Below are positions 1 through 8,185 of a DNA stretch of 13,356 bases, piece by piece. This DNA is from Lachnospiraceae bacterium (GTDB lineage Bacteria > Bacillota_A > Clostridia > Lachnospirales > Lachnospiraceae), in the NCBI GenBank assembly GCA_024690425.1, contig JAILCT010000120.1, forward strand, positions 1-13,356, written 5' to 3'. The notes beneath the pieces were generated by a model. The model was not told where the DNA came from and did not search any database. It worked only from the letters and a program-made list of their open reading frames with translations. Within the stretch, counting starts at the first letter, position 1, and each line of letters begins with the position of its first letter. Both the position numbers and the translations under genes were made by a program.

Positions 1-553
1 ATTTGCCGGCAGGATATCCGAAGAGAAGGACTGGGATCTGGTACCTGTACTTGTAAAGGCCGTAAAAGAAGCAGGCGTTGATTTCAAGGTTGCACTTGTT
101 CTGTCCGTATATGAGGAACAGGATGAGGGGATAGCCGAGAGGATACGTAAGGGAATCGTGGATACGATAGGCCGCGACAGGTTTATTTATATGCAGGACC
201 TTAATCAGCAGCAGATAGCGGATTATTATTATATGGTCGACGTATTCGTGATGTCTTCAATGTTTGAATCCTTCGGTAAGGCAGCGGTAGAAGCCATGAG
301 CAGAAGATGCTCGGTCCTTTCAACCGATGTCGGAGGACTTCCGGAAGTTATAGGCAAGAAGGAGAACCTTTATACCAAGAATGATATCTCAAGATTTACT
401 GCAAGGATAAAGAAGCTGAGTGAAGACAGGGAAGAACTGGATAGGGACAGGGAGTTTTTCTACAACAGATACAGAAACCTCTATACAACGGAGAACCATG
501 TTGTAAGACATGTAGAGGTCTACAGGAGGATATTAAATGGAAATACAGACTAA
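1..553 (+). CDS. GT4-type glycosyltransferase (group 1), C-terminal part only
   Basis: The frame is open from base 2 and the 5' end lies outside the window, so the GTG at 158 is not the true start. About 183 residues are visible. They form the C-terminal Rossmann half of a GT-B fold retaining glycosyltransferase. The visible sequence opens with FAGRISEEKDW, like the FvGRl..eKG segment that begins the nucleotide-sugar-binding half of GT4 enzymes. It then has the family E-x7-E signature in FESFGKAAVEAM (glutamates at bases 266-268 and 290-292), which contacts the donor nucleotide-sugar, followed by STDVGGLPEVI. The enzyme probably acts on the cytoplasmic face and adds a sugar to the lipid-linked glycan. 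Its donor and acceptor cannot be read from sequence. The stop at 551-553 overlaps the next gene by 17 bases, which indicates one operon and perhaps translational coupling. Confidence 0.9.
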   Translation, partial: FAGRISEEKDWDLVPVLVKAVKEAGVDFKVALVLSVYEEQDEGIAERIRKGIVDTIGRDRFIYMQDLNQQQIADYYYMVDVFVMSSMFESFGKAAVEAMSRRCSVLSTDVGGLPEVIGKKENLYTKNDISRFTARIKKLSEDREELDRDREFFYNRYRNLYTTENHVVRHVEVYRRILNGNTD

Positions 554-1631
554 CAGACTGGACAGGGGATTTTACCGATACCAGGATGAATTCGAGGAAG
601 CTGCTCTCAGGGTTCTTCGATCCGGCTGGTATATCATGGGTAAAGAGCTTGCTGATTTCGAAGAACGATTTGCGGATTATGTCGGAGCCAAGTACTGTGT
701 GGGGCTTGGGAACGGACTTGATGCCCTGTGGATGGCCTTCAGGATACTGGGTATAGGAAAGGGCGATGAGGTGATCGTCCAGGGCAATACCTACATAGCA
801 AGTGTGATGGGTATCACCATAAACGGTGCTACTCCCGTCTTTGTGGAGCCTGATGAATACTTCAATATCGATGCATCGAAGATAGAAGAAAAGATAACGG
901 ATAAAACAAAGGCTGTACTTGTCGTTCACCTCTACGGCCAGGCTTCGCAGATGGATAAGGTTGTCGATATATGTAAAAGACATGATCTTCGCCTTGTTGA
1001 GGACTGCGCACAGTCACATGGCTCTGCCTACATGGGGAAGGTTACAGGTACATTCGGTGATATAGGATGCTTTTCATTTTATCCCAGCAAGAATATCGGT
1101 GCTTTCGGGGACGGAGGAGCCATAGTCACGGATGATGAGGAGATAGCAAAAAACATGCGTATCTACCGCAATTACGGAAGTGAGAAAAGGTACTACAATA
1201 TGGTCGTAGGTACCAATTCGAGGCTTGATGAGATACAGGCGGCTCTTCTTAAGGTTAGGCTGTCTCATGCCGTGGAATCAAATAAAGAGAAGCAGGATAT
1301 AGCTTCAGAATATGACAGAAGACTTAACAATCCCCTGATAATCCTTCCGCGGGTACGGGAAGGAGCCGACCACATTTACCACCAGTATGTTATACGATGC
1401 AGCAGACGTGATGAACTTGTGCCTTATCTTAAGGATAAGGGGATATCGACTATAATCCATTATCCCATACCACCCCATCTTGCCCAGGCTTATGAATACC
1501 TCGGACATAAGAAGGGTGACCTTCCGATCACGGAGAGATGTGCGGATGAGGTCCTGAGCATTCCCATGTATAATGGGATGACCAGGGAGGAGATCGACTA
1601 CACGATAGATGTATTAAACGGATTTTGCTGA
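537..1631 (+). CDS. DegT/DnrJ/EryC1 family PLP-dependent sugar aminotransferase, FdtB/QdtB-like
   Basis: This 364-aa protein has the usual family length. It is a fold-type I PLP enzyme that transfers an amino group from glutamate to a nucleotide-linked keto-sugar. Visible signatures are GLGNGLDAL (56-64), GNTYIAS (83-89), VEDCAQSHG with the cofactor-contacting Asp156, and FYPSKNIGAFGDGGA, where Lys185 should form the Schiff base. The IIHYPIPPH stretch (306-314) and the NIGAFGDGG form recall the FdtB/QdtB/DesV group, which aminates dTDP-3-keto-6-deoxyhexoses, more than the C4-specific PseC/ArnB group. rmlA and rmlB further along support a dTDP substrate. The ATG at 537 has AGGAGGA six bases upstream and lies inside the end of the GT4 gene. 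The 3,4-ketoisomerase (FdtA/QdtA) needed to make its substrate is not in the window and may lie upstream. Family is secure; C3 specificity is inferred. Confidence 0.92.
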   Translation: MEIQTNRLDRGFYRYQDEFEEAALRVLRSGWYIMGKELADFEERFADYVGAKYCVGLGNGLDALWMAFRILGIGKGDEVIVQGNTYIASVMGITINGATPVFVEPDEYFNIDASKIEEKITDKTKAVLVVHLYGQASQMDKVVDICKRHDLRLVEDCAQSHGSAYMGKVTGTFGDIGCFSFYPSKNIGAFGDGGAIVTDDEEIAKNMRIYRNYGSEKRYYNMVVGTNSRLDEIQAALLKVRLSHAVESNKEKQDIASEYDRRLNNPLIILPRVREGADHIYHQYVIRCSRRDELVPYLKDKGISTIIHYPIPPHLAQAYEYLGHKKGDLPITERCADEVLSIPMYNGMTREEIDYTIDVLNGFC

Positions 1632-1645
1632 CCCGGAGGATGTGA

Positions 1646-2620
1646 ATGAGTAAGATATCAATAGTTGTACCTGTGTATTACAATTCGGACACGTTGATGC
1701 TCCTGTATGAGGATATGAAGGAGAAGATCCTCGGCAGGATCGGTGAATATGAAATTGTTTTTGTGGATGACGGATCGGGCGATGATTCGTGGGAGGTCAT
1801 GAACAGTATCCGTGAAATGGACGAAAATGTCCAGTGCGTTAAGCTGTCAAGGAATTTTGGCGAACATGCTGCTATACTGGCGGGACTGCATGTATGTACC
1901 GGTGATTGCGCTGTTACCAAACAGGCCGACCTGCAGGAGGACTCCGAGCTCATATTGGATATGTATGAGAGCTGGAAGAGGGGCAACAAGGTCGTTATAG
2001 CTGTAAGGGCACAGAGAGATGACTCTGCTGTAAAGAAGTTTTTTGCCAATATGTATTATGCGATCGTAAGAAAATGCATAGATAAGAACATGCCCGAGGG
2101 AGGATTCGACTGCTATCTTCTTGACAGGCAGGTAATAGGTGTGCTGGAAATGCTTGATGAAAAGAATTCGGCTCTTACCCTTCAGGTATTATGGGTTGGA
2201 TTTAAGTCGGATAAGATATATTTTCACAGGAAAGACAGGGAGATAGGCGAATCGAGGTGGACACTGAGCAAGAAGTTTAAACTTGTGATGGACTCCATGA
2301 TGAGTTTTTCTTATTTCCCGATAAAGTTCATGTCGGGAGTCGGAGCGGTATGTGCGGTCATTTCCTTTTTCTGGATAATAGAAGTAATCCTTGAGAGACT
2401 TCTTATCGGAACACCCATTGACGGATGGGCATCACTTATGTGTCTTATACTTTTTTCGACAGGCACCATCCTTCTCATGCTGGGGATACTTGGCGAATAT
2501 CTATGGAGGACCTTTGATGCAAGCCGGAACCGGCCTCCTTTTATTATCGATACGATACAGGCAGCAACGGGAAGAGAGGAAAGATCAGCTGCCCCGGATA
2601 CGGCAAAAGAACAGGTATGA
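1646..2620 (+). CDS. GT2 glycosyltransferase with two C-terminal membrane helices (DPM1/GtrB-like)
   Basis: This 324-aa protein has an N-terminal GT-A domain (about 1-220) with ISIVVPVYYNS, FVDDGSGDDSW (39-49) and LSRNFGEHAAILAGL (67-81). Two hydrophobic helices follow at about 226-249 and 262-286, the layout of polyprenyl-phosphate glycosyltransferases such as GtrB and ArnC. Such enzymes move a hexose from a nucleotide to undecaprenyl phosphate at the inner membrane face; a transferase acting on a lipid-linked glycan is the alternative. The usual metal-binding DADLQ reads QADLQ here (Gln93, Asp95, Gln97), so the first acidic residue of the DXD is replaced. The rest of the core is intact, which argues for a variant subfamily rather than a dead enzyme. 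The ATG at 1646 has GGAGGA five bases upstream, and 14 bases separate it from the aminotransferase stop. If it makes a lipid-phosphate sugar, the GT-C-like proteins nearby are its natural users. Confidence 0.88.
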   Translation: MSKISIVVPVYYNSDTLMLLYEDMKEKILGRIGEYEIVFVDDGSGDDSWEVMNSIREMDENVQCVKLSRNFGEHAAILAGLHVCTGDCAVTKQADLQEDSELILDMYESWKRGNKVVIAVRAQRDDSAVKKFFANMYYAIVRKCIDKNMPEGGFDCYLLDRQVIGVLEMLDEKNSALTLQVLWVGFKSDKIYFHRKDREIGESRWTLSKKFKLVMDSMMSFSYFPIKFMSGVGAVCAVISFFWIIEVILERLLIGTPIDGWASLMCLILFSTGTILLMLGILGEYLWRTFDASRNRPPFIIDTIQAATGREERSAAPDTAKEQV

Positions 2621-4062
2621 AGAAAGAGAGTCTGTTTTCAAGCTTTATAAAATACTTTTACGGTAACTTCGTGGTACTTCTTCTGGGATTTATACAGCTC
2701 CCGCTTACTACCCGCATTCTTGAGACTTCGGAATACGGTAAGACGACCATGTACACAACGGCGGTTACCGTAATTTACATTTTTGCGATCCTGGGTCTTG
2801 ACCAGGCATATATCAGATATTTTTACAAGGAGGGAGTCAACAGGAAGACTCTCTTTGTCCAGTGTCTTGTCCCACCGCTTGTACTCATAATCATATTGAC
2901 ATTTATCTATTATATTTTTTCGGATACTTTTAATGTCTTTCTGTTTGGTGAGAGCGGTTTGAGCGTTATAATACCGGTCGTGGTCTATACGGTGACATCG
3001 GTTTTTGAACGCTTTCTTTTTCTTAACATAAGGATGGATCAGAACGGGGTGCTGTATTCCAATCTCAACATCTTATCCAAGGTTTTAAACGTTTCCTTTA
3101 TAATCCTCTTTGCCGGTCTCATGGGGAGTGACTTTCGTGTGGTAATGTATGCCATGTCGGGATCGCTTTTTACGGTTACCCTTATAACAGGGATAAGGTA
3201 TCTCTTTGTTACACGCAAGGATAAAGCGACTGCTCATGATGTAAGCGAAAGTGAGCTGCTAAGGTATGGTATTCCATTTATTCCCATGCTCCTTATGGAG
3301 TGGCTACTTTCGTCAATGGACAAGTGGTCAATAAAGATCTTCAACGATTTTTCCGAGACCGGGATATACGGATCTGCCATGCAGATAATGACGATAATAC
3401 TGACTGTAAAGATCACCTTTGTGGCTTTCTGGTCTCCGGTTGCGATGGAGAAGTATGAAAACCGCCCGCAGGAGGAGTGCAGAACCTTTTTTGCGGATAT
3501 GTTCGACAGGGTTCAGTTCCTCTGTATGTGTGCGGCCTTCCTGCTTACGATATTTAGAGGAGTTATAGTACTTATACTCGGCAGGGATTACAGGCAGGCG
3601 ATCACGATAATCCCATTTCTGACCCTTATGCCCATACTCAGTATACTTTTTGAGATGACCGGACAGGGTGTTAAGTTTACCGGAAAGATCAGGTACTTTA
3701 ACTATGCATCGCTTGTGGCAATAATCTGCAACCTCATCGGAAATACGATGCTGGTACCAAGATTCAAAGGAGTTGGTGCTGCCCTGGCAACGGCCGTCAC
3801 CTATCTGGTCTATTTTGTGATAGGTACATATTTTGCGGTAAGATGTTATCCGGTCAGATACAGGATGAAGGAGTTTGCAGTTTCCATGGTGCTCTACTGT
3901 GCCTATGCCGCATATGCGACCATTACAGAGGACCAGATAATATCAGCTCTTGTCGGGACAGTACTTCTTGCTGTATGCTGTTTTGTGAATCTTAACACAC
4001 TGAAGCAGCTTGCTGCGTATCTTGTTGGATTTATAAAAAAACTGTCGGTTAAACGGAGATAG
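2617..4062 (+). CDS. Wzx-type oligosaccharide flippase (MOP/polysaccharide biosynthesis protein family)
   Basis: This 481-aa polytopic protein has 12 or more hydrophobic helices, the usual size of Wzx/RfbX flippases. These translocate an undecaprenyl-diphosphate-linked oligosaccharide across the cytoplasmic membrane. Family features are an N-terminus that reaches the first helix quickly and contains the segment LPLTTRILETSEYGKTTMY (28-46), MDKWSIKIF in the middle (234-242) followed by TGIYGSAMQI (248-257), and the late RFKGVGAALATAVTYLVYF segment (382-400). The ATG overlaps the GT2 stop in an ATGA arrangement, so translation is probably coupled. Its presence indicates that a repeat unit is built inside and polymerised or attached outside, rather than exported by an ABC transporter. 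Confidence 0.9.
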   Translation: MKKESLFSSFIKYFYGNFVVLLLGFIQLPLTTRILETSEYGKTTMYTTAVTVIYIFAILGLDQAYIRYFYKEGVNRKTLFVQCLVPPLVLIIILTFIYYIFSDTFNVFLFGESGLSVIIPVVVYTVTSVFERFLFLNIRMDQNGVLYSNLNILSKVLNVSFIILFAGLMGSDFRVVMYAMSGSLFTVTLITGIRYLFVTRKDKATAHDVSESELLRYGIPFIPMLLMEWLLSSMDKWSIKIFNDFSETGIYGSAMQIMTIILTVKITFVAFWSPVAMEKYENRPQEECRTFFADMFDRVQFLCMCAAFLLTIFRGVIVLILGRDYRQAITIIPFLTLMPILSILFEMTGQGVKFTGKIRYFNYASLVAIICNLIGNTMLVPRFKGVGAALATAVTYLVYFVIGTYFAVRCYPVRYRMKEFAVSMVLYCAYAAYATITEDQIISALVGTVLLAVCCFVNLNTLKQLAAYLVGFIKKLSVKRR

Positions 4063-4065
4063 ACC

Positions 4066-4785
4066 ATGCGCTATATTGCCATTGTGGGTATTGCCCTTGT
4101 CGCAGGATTTCTGATCCGGAAAAAAAATAAATACAGAAACCATATCCTGTTTGCCGCAGGCATCCTTATGGTCCTTATGAGTGCACTTTACAACATAAGG
4201 ACACTTGGAAAGCTTCTTGAATTTGTCCGCCCGCTGAATCAGGCTTTTTACCAGGACAGGTTTCTTGACAGCGGAAGTTATCCCGACAGCCTTCTTATGA
4301 CTCTGCTTGATGGGAAAACGGTTTATGTAAAGGATGATGCATACATGATAGATGAAGCAGAGGCGCATGGAAAGAACTTCAACTATGCTCTTTATCATGC
4401 AAGGAATGAGTATTATCTTCTCGAATATCTTAACACAAAGCTCGTTAAAGACTCTTCCATGAATGATGACTTTCTTCCGGAGGAGAGAGTCGGAAGTGAT
4501 TTTGAAGCACTCGGGCAGATAAATGATATGCTAAGATACTGCTTTATGTATGGAGACCTTCCTTTTGAGTCAGCCAACTATTTTTCTTATTACTGGTATT
4601 ATTATGAGCATCTTGATGAGATAAGGGCATATCTGTGTAAGGAAACGGACCGAAAAGGTGAGACGGTCTTTACATCAGATGAGCTTGTCATGTTCTGGAA
4701 TGTTTATGAGGACAGGGAGGAAGAGGACCTCTATATAATGACCAAAGATTATTATGACAGCAAGGTCAGGGGAGAAAAGGAGTAG
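4066..4785 (+). CDS. Orphan membrane-anchored protein, function unknown
   Basis: I do not recognise a family in this 239-aa protein. The N-terminus has a hydrophobic segment (about 2-16), a basic loop RKKNKYRN (18-25) and a second hydrophobic segment (about 26-43). By the positive-inside rule, the roughly 190-residue C-terminal domain should then lie outside the membrane. That domain is acidic and rich in tyrosine, with runs such as NYFSYYWYYYEHLDEIRAYL, and has no cysteine pairs or catalytic motif I can name. CGGAGA six bases before the ATG and a 3-base gap from the flippase stop place it in the operon. The polytopic gene follows after 7 bases. Its tail resembles in general character the soluble C-terminal domains of GT-C enzymes, which the downstream protein lacks, so the two may work together. 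That is inference from position and topology only. Confidence 0.75.
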   Translation: MRYIAIVGIALVAGFLIRKKNKYRNHILFAAGILMVLMSALYNIRTLGKLLEFVRPLNQAFYQDRFLDSGSYPDSLLMTLLDGKTVYVKDDAYMIDEAEAHGKNFNYALYHARNEYYLLEYLNTKLVKDSSMNDDFLPEERVGSDFEALGQINDMLRYCFMYGDLPFESANYFSYYWYYYEHLDEIRAYLCKETDRKGETVFTSDELVMFWNVYEDREEEDLYIMTKDYYDSKVRGEKE

Positions 4786-4792
4786 GTAAGGG

Positions 4793-6343
4793 ATGAGTGA
4801 AATGATAACCTCCTATCTGGCAAATATGAGTATGGGATTCTTTATGGATCAGCTGGCAGTAACACTCATACTCTTCATATTTGGATTTATGCTGAACAAC
4901 TGTCTGTGCAGGGGGAAAGTGAATACACTTGAAATACTTCTGGCATTTCCGACAGGCCTGTCCGTTTATTCGCTGGTTTCCTTCCTGATTCTTATACTTG
5001 ACCTGCCCTTTAACAGGGTAAGCGTTACGGGTATATGTTCGTTGATCGCAGTGATATGTGTGCTGCTGACAGACCGTTTGGGGGCTACTGCATACACAGG
5101 GGGATTACCGGGAAAAAAGATTGCCATATATTTGATAACAGTGTTATGTATCGCTGTTATTTCAACCTCAGGTCTGCTTTCCGTAAGCGTGTCCAATGAT
5201 TCTCTGTATTATTACTGGATGTATCCGCGGGCAATGGTTGAATATGAGCATTTAAGGCCGCAGTTTGATGTATTTCTTACAGATGTCGGCCAGACAGGTG
5301 CCATACTGAATACACTTCCTTTTATGTACGGATTTAATGAGAACTTCGGTATCCAGACTTTTTTCGGGATAAATACTCTCCTGACGGTTATATATGCCCT
5401 GTATAAAAATGCCTGTGCAAGGCTTGAGAAGAAACCGGCCATTATCTCAACACTTATCCTGTCAGCCCTTCTTATCTGTACACAACCTTTTGTCATCATG
5501 CTTAAGTGGACGATGTCAAACGGATATTTCATGTGCTTTATGTTCATGGCCGTATATACCGCCTGTGAGTACGGAAGATCTGATAGAATGGACATATCGG
5601 ACGGAGGCGTGAGAGGCAGGCTTATTATCGCAGGCATCCTTATGACCCAGATGTCCATGCTGAGGATGGAAGGAATAATGATAGCTCTCATTCTTGTCCT
5701 TTGTTTTGTGCCTCTTGAATATAAGAACACGGAACTGGCAGCAGCTTTTCTTATGCCCATGTTTATATGCTCACTTGCCTATAGTATCAGGATATTTATT
5801 ATATTCAGGGTTGATGCGCCGTATACATTCCTTACTCCGAAGAAGGCATTTATCCAGCTTTCGTCCATAGCTCTTGTGGCTGTATATGTACTGCTTATCA
5901 GAGGACGCAGGGCTGACTTTGCGGGCAGGCATATAAAACTCCTGCTTCCGCTTGCCCTTATCGGAGTTAACGGGATACTCTTTTTTATGAACAAGACACT
6001 TTACCTTGAAAATGTTTCCGCATTTATAAAGAACATTTCGGGCAGGAGCGGATGGGGCCTCTTCCCAATGTACCTGATAGCCTGTTATGTACTTGTCTTT
6101 ATCGTAGGTGCCAAAGAGGGGGATCATAAACCTGAGATAACATTCTGGGATATGTGCTTTATATGCTATTTCCTGGCATCGCTTGCAGTGTGCTTCGCAA
6201 GAGAAGATGCATTGAGAGAGAGCATAGGTGATTCGGGGAACAGGGTCCTTATGCAGGGAACCCTTCTGGCTTTCTTCGCCGCTGCAGACCATATCACAGG
6301 CCTTATCCTACCTCCTCTTATAGAGGATGCCGCAGGGAATTGA
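4793..6343 (+). CDS. Polytopic membrane protein, possible polymerase or GT-C glycosyltransferase
   Basis: This 516-aa protein has about a dozen predicted membrane helices. After two or three N-terminal helices comes an extracellular loop with SVSNDSLYYYWMYPRAMVEYEHLRP (about 132-156); the Asp136 region is placed like the catalytic acidic residue of the first large loop in GT-C enzymes. Other conserved-looking polar sites are MLRMEGI (289-295) and FAREDALRESIGDSGNRVL (468-486) just before the last helix. Unlike the GT-C protein on the opposite strand, it has no soluble C-terminal domain. A polymerase (Wzy role) or a transferase using a lipid-phosphate sugar would both suit the position beside a flippase, and no other Wzy candidate is visible on the plus strand. 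The ATG at 4793 has AAGGAG ten bases upstream. The last 36 bases overlap the convergent gene. Confidence 0.75.
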   Translation: MSEMITSYLANMSMGFFMDQLAVTLILFIFGFMLNNCLCRGKVNTLEILLAFPTGLSVYSLVSFLILILDLPFNRVSVTGICSLIAVICVLLTDRLGATAYTGGLPGKKIAIYLITVLCIAVISTSGLLSVSVSNDSLYYYWMYPRAMVEYEHLRPQFDVFLTDVGQTGAILNTLPFMYGFNENFGIQTFFGINTLLTVIYALYKNACARLEKKPAIISTLILSALLICTQPFVIMLKWTMSNGYFMCFMFMAVYTACEYGRSDRMDISDGGVRGRLIIAGILMTQMSMLRMEGIMIALILVLCFVPLEYKNTELAAAFLMPMFICSLAYSIRIFIIFRVDAPYTFLTPKKAFIQLSSIALVAVYVLLIRGRRADFAGRHIKLLLPLALIGVNGILFFMNKTLYLENVSAFIKNISGRSGWGLFPMYLIACYVLVFIVGAKEGDHKPEITFWDMCFICYFLASLAVCFAREDALRESIGDSGNRVLMQGTLLAFFAAADHITGLILPPLIEDAAGN

Positions 6344-8116
6344 AGTCTTTTCAAAATCACCTGAATTTATATATTCAAGCAGATAACCGCTTATCTCATT
6401 TTCGTTGGGAGCAGGATCTGATTCCACATCACCGCAGGCCAGATAACTTCCGTATTCTTCGTTCAGCACAAGGATCATATCGGGATATCTTCCGGGGTTA
6501 AGTTCATAGTATGGCTTAAGCCGCTTGCTGTTAAAAGGGGTACGCCATGTTGTGGGTGCTCCGGCTCTCAGATCGGTACACATATACCCCCAGGGAAGAA
6601 GCTTGGTTATGAAGATGTTGCCCACACTCTTTGATTCAAGTTCCATTGAATTGGGATACATCTGAGGATAGTTAAGTTCGCTGCTCATGCAGTATTTTTT
6701 GATCGTTGAATATACAACATTGTATGCAACGTAGTGGTCCGCTGTTGTATACAGTCCCTTTGCAGGGCCTTCGGATATCCTGAAGTTAAGCATCTGCAGG
6801 GGAGCATCCCTGTAGACGTTGACAAGACGGAGTTCCATGGTCTGGATAAGGGTTACGCATATGACAGCAGTCAGGGCTACGGTGTATCCTATCCTGAATG
6901 AATCAAGCTCCATGATAAAGTTATCGATCGCTATTATGCAGCCTATAGCCGTTATGAAATGCCCCATTGAAAGGACATAGAGATAACCGTTTGACGAATA
7001 GCTGTATGTAAGGGACATGATCATACCGCCAAGGATAAAGGTATTTAGTATCTTAAGGTCCGGCTTCCGGCTTATAAAGAAAAGGGGGAGGGCGTACAGG
7101 CAGAGGGCGGTATGGATATATCCCGTATGTCCGAGTGACAGTACAAAGAATACGGCAAACAGGACCGTATCAAGCGAAAAGATCATAAGCCTCACAGTCC
7201 TGCCCGGCCGCTGCTTTATAAAGAATGAGACTGCCGTCAGGACAATAAGGACATAAGAGGCATATGCTCCGTACCCATAGACTTCATTTATCCCGATAAA
7301 GAACTTCTTAATGGGATATATAAGGGATGTAGTGTGTTCTTCATCGGTAAGCACATAGGGTATGCCGCTTATAAAATCCCTTACCGATACATTGACGAAC
7401 AGATAAATAAAAAATATAACTGCAGGAATACATATTCCGATGAATGTATACAGCAATACGGCAGGAAGGTCGGCGCTGCGGACAGTATTCTTAAGATCCT
7501 CCGGCAGTCCTGTGAAACGGACAGCAAGCAGGATGATAAGGATAAGAGCCGCAACGATAAAGTAGGCAATACTTAAGGTGGGCAGGGAAAGAACCGACAG
7601 GGCAAAAAGGATCCCTGCAATTACAAGCTGCTTTTTGCTGTAGGTTTTGTAATAGTCATATACGAGGAGCAGCGACATAAGAAAAAGCTGAACGGAAAGA
7701 GTGTAATAAGAAAGAGTCGCTATGTTCAGATGTGCATAAAACATAAGCATAAGTGAACATACGCAGGCAAGGAAGGTGCTTATGTGACGGCTTAGTATCC
7801 TGAACAGCACAACTGCATTGATGAGACTGAATATAACATAAAGGATACGGAAATAGAGGATGATACCATCGTTTGATCCGTATATCAGCATGTAGAAGCT
7901 GTAAAAGGGAAGCAGGATAAGGGATGAAAGCTGGGTAGGAAACCATTCGTGCAAAAAGATGGAATCTCCGGTAAAGAACCGGTGACAGGTGGAAAAATAG
8001 AAGGTTTCGTCAGACCAGCAGAAAGAGTAGAAGCACCTGATAAAGAGAAGAAGGACGCTAAGGCCTGTCAGGACATAGGGGTATATATGCTTTAAAGTAT
8101 CAAGGTGTTTCTTCAT
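6308..8116 (-). CDS. GT-C family integral membrane glycosyltransferase-like protein
   Basis: This 602-aa protein has an N-terminal helix, then CWSDETFYFSTCHRFFTGD (33-51) and FLHEWFPTQLSS (54-65) in the first outer loop, about ten further helices, and a soluble C-terminal domain from about residue 430 containing GPAKGLYTT (450-458). The paired acidic residue (Asp36-Glu37) after the first helix is the GT-C pattern, where it acts as the base in transfer from a polyprenyl-phosphate sugar on the outer face. I chose the ATG at 8116, giving MKKHLDTLKH, with AGAGG about 7 bases upstream. A longer frame runs back to 8221 but would cross the promoter and add a cysteine-rich stretch unlike a normal N-terminus. 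The gene is alone on this strand and splits the flanking polysaccharide genes, so it may be a separately controlled decoration enzyme. Donor and acceptor are unknown. Confidence 0.85.
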   Translation of the reverse strand: MKKHLDTLKHIYPYVLTGLSVLLLFIRCFYSFCWSDETFYFSTCHRFFTGDSIFLHEWFPTQLSSLILLPFYSFYMLIYGSNDGIILYFRILYVIFSLINAVVLFRILSRHISTFLACVCSLMLMFYAHLNIATLSYYTLSVQLFLMSLLLVYDYYKTYSKKQLVIAGILFALSVLSLPTLSIAYFIVAALILIILLAVRFTGLPEDLKNTVRSADLPAVLLYTFIGICIPAVIFFIYLFVNVSVRDFISGIPYVLTDEEHTTSLIYPIKKFFIGINEVYGYGAYASYVLIVLTAVSFFIKQRPGRTVRLMIFSLDTVLFAVFFVLSLGHTGYIHTALCLYALPLFFISRKPDLKILNTFILGGMIMSLTYSYSSNGYLYVLSMGHFITAIGCIIAIDNFIMELDSFRIGYTVALTAVICVTLIQTMELRLVNVYRDAPLQMLNFRISEGPAKGLYTTADHYVAYNVVYSTIKKYCMSSELNYPQMYPNSMELESKSVGNIFITKLLPWGYMCTDLRAGAPTTWRTPFNSKRLKPYYELNPGRYPDMILVLNEEYGSYLACGDVESDPAPNENEISGYLLEYINSGDFEKTSIPCGILYKRR

Positions 8117-8120
8117 AGTT

Positions 8121-8156
8121 TTGCCTCTGCAGATAAAATATGTTATACTTGTTACC
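8121..8156 (+). promoter_or_regulatory. Candidate sigma-70-type promoter for the nucleotide-sugar dehydrogenase operon
   Basis: TTGCCT at 8121-8126 and TATACT at 8144-8149 are separated by 17 bases. TG at 8141-8142 forms an extended -10 (TGnTATACT). Transcription would begin near 8156 and leave a leader of about 86 bases before the ATG at 8242. The -35 box overlaps the ribosome-binding region of the divergent gene. The -10 is good and the -35 matches 4 of 6 consensus bases. A weaker alternative start could come from TTGAAA at 8159-8164 with TATAAA at 8185-8190, but its spacing of 20 is too long. Confidence 0.5.
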
Positions 8157-8185
8157 GTTTGAAACAGGCTTAAAACCGAACAGAT

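Noticed and set aside
396..983. 195-codon minus-strand frame near the window start
   Set aside because: It is antisense across the GT4 end and the aminotransferase, both well supported, and has no motifs.
5212..6292. Several minus-strand frames under the 516-aa membrane protein gene (for example 5212-5760 and 5771-6292)
   Set aside because: They are antisense to a continuous polytopic frame with a ribosome binding site, and have no motifs or upstream signals.
6314..6326. CCTCT-TAT-AGAGG hairpin at the convergent junction as a bidirectional terminator
   Set aside because: The stem is only five pairs, lies within coding sequence of both genes and is not followed by a T-run on either strand.
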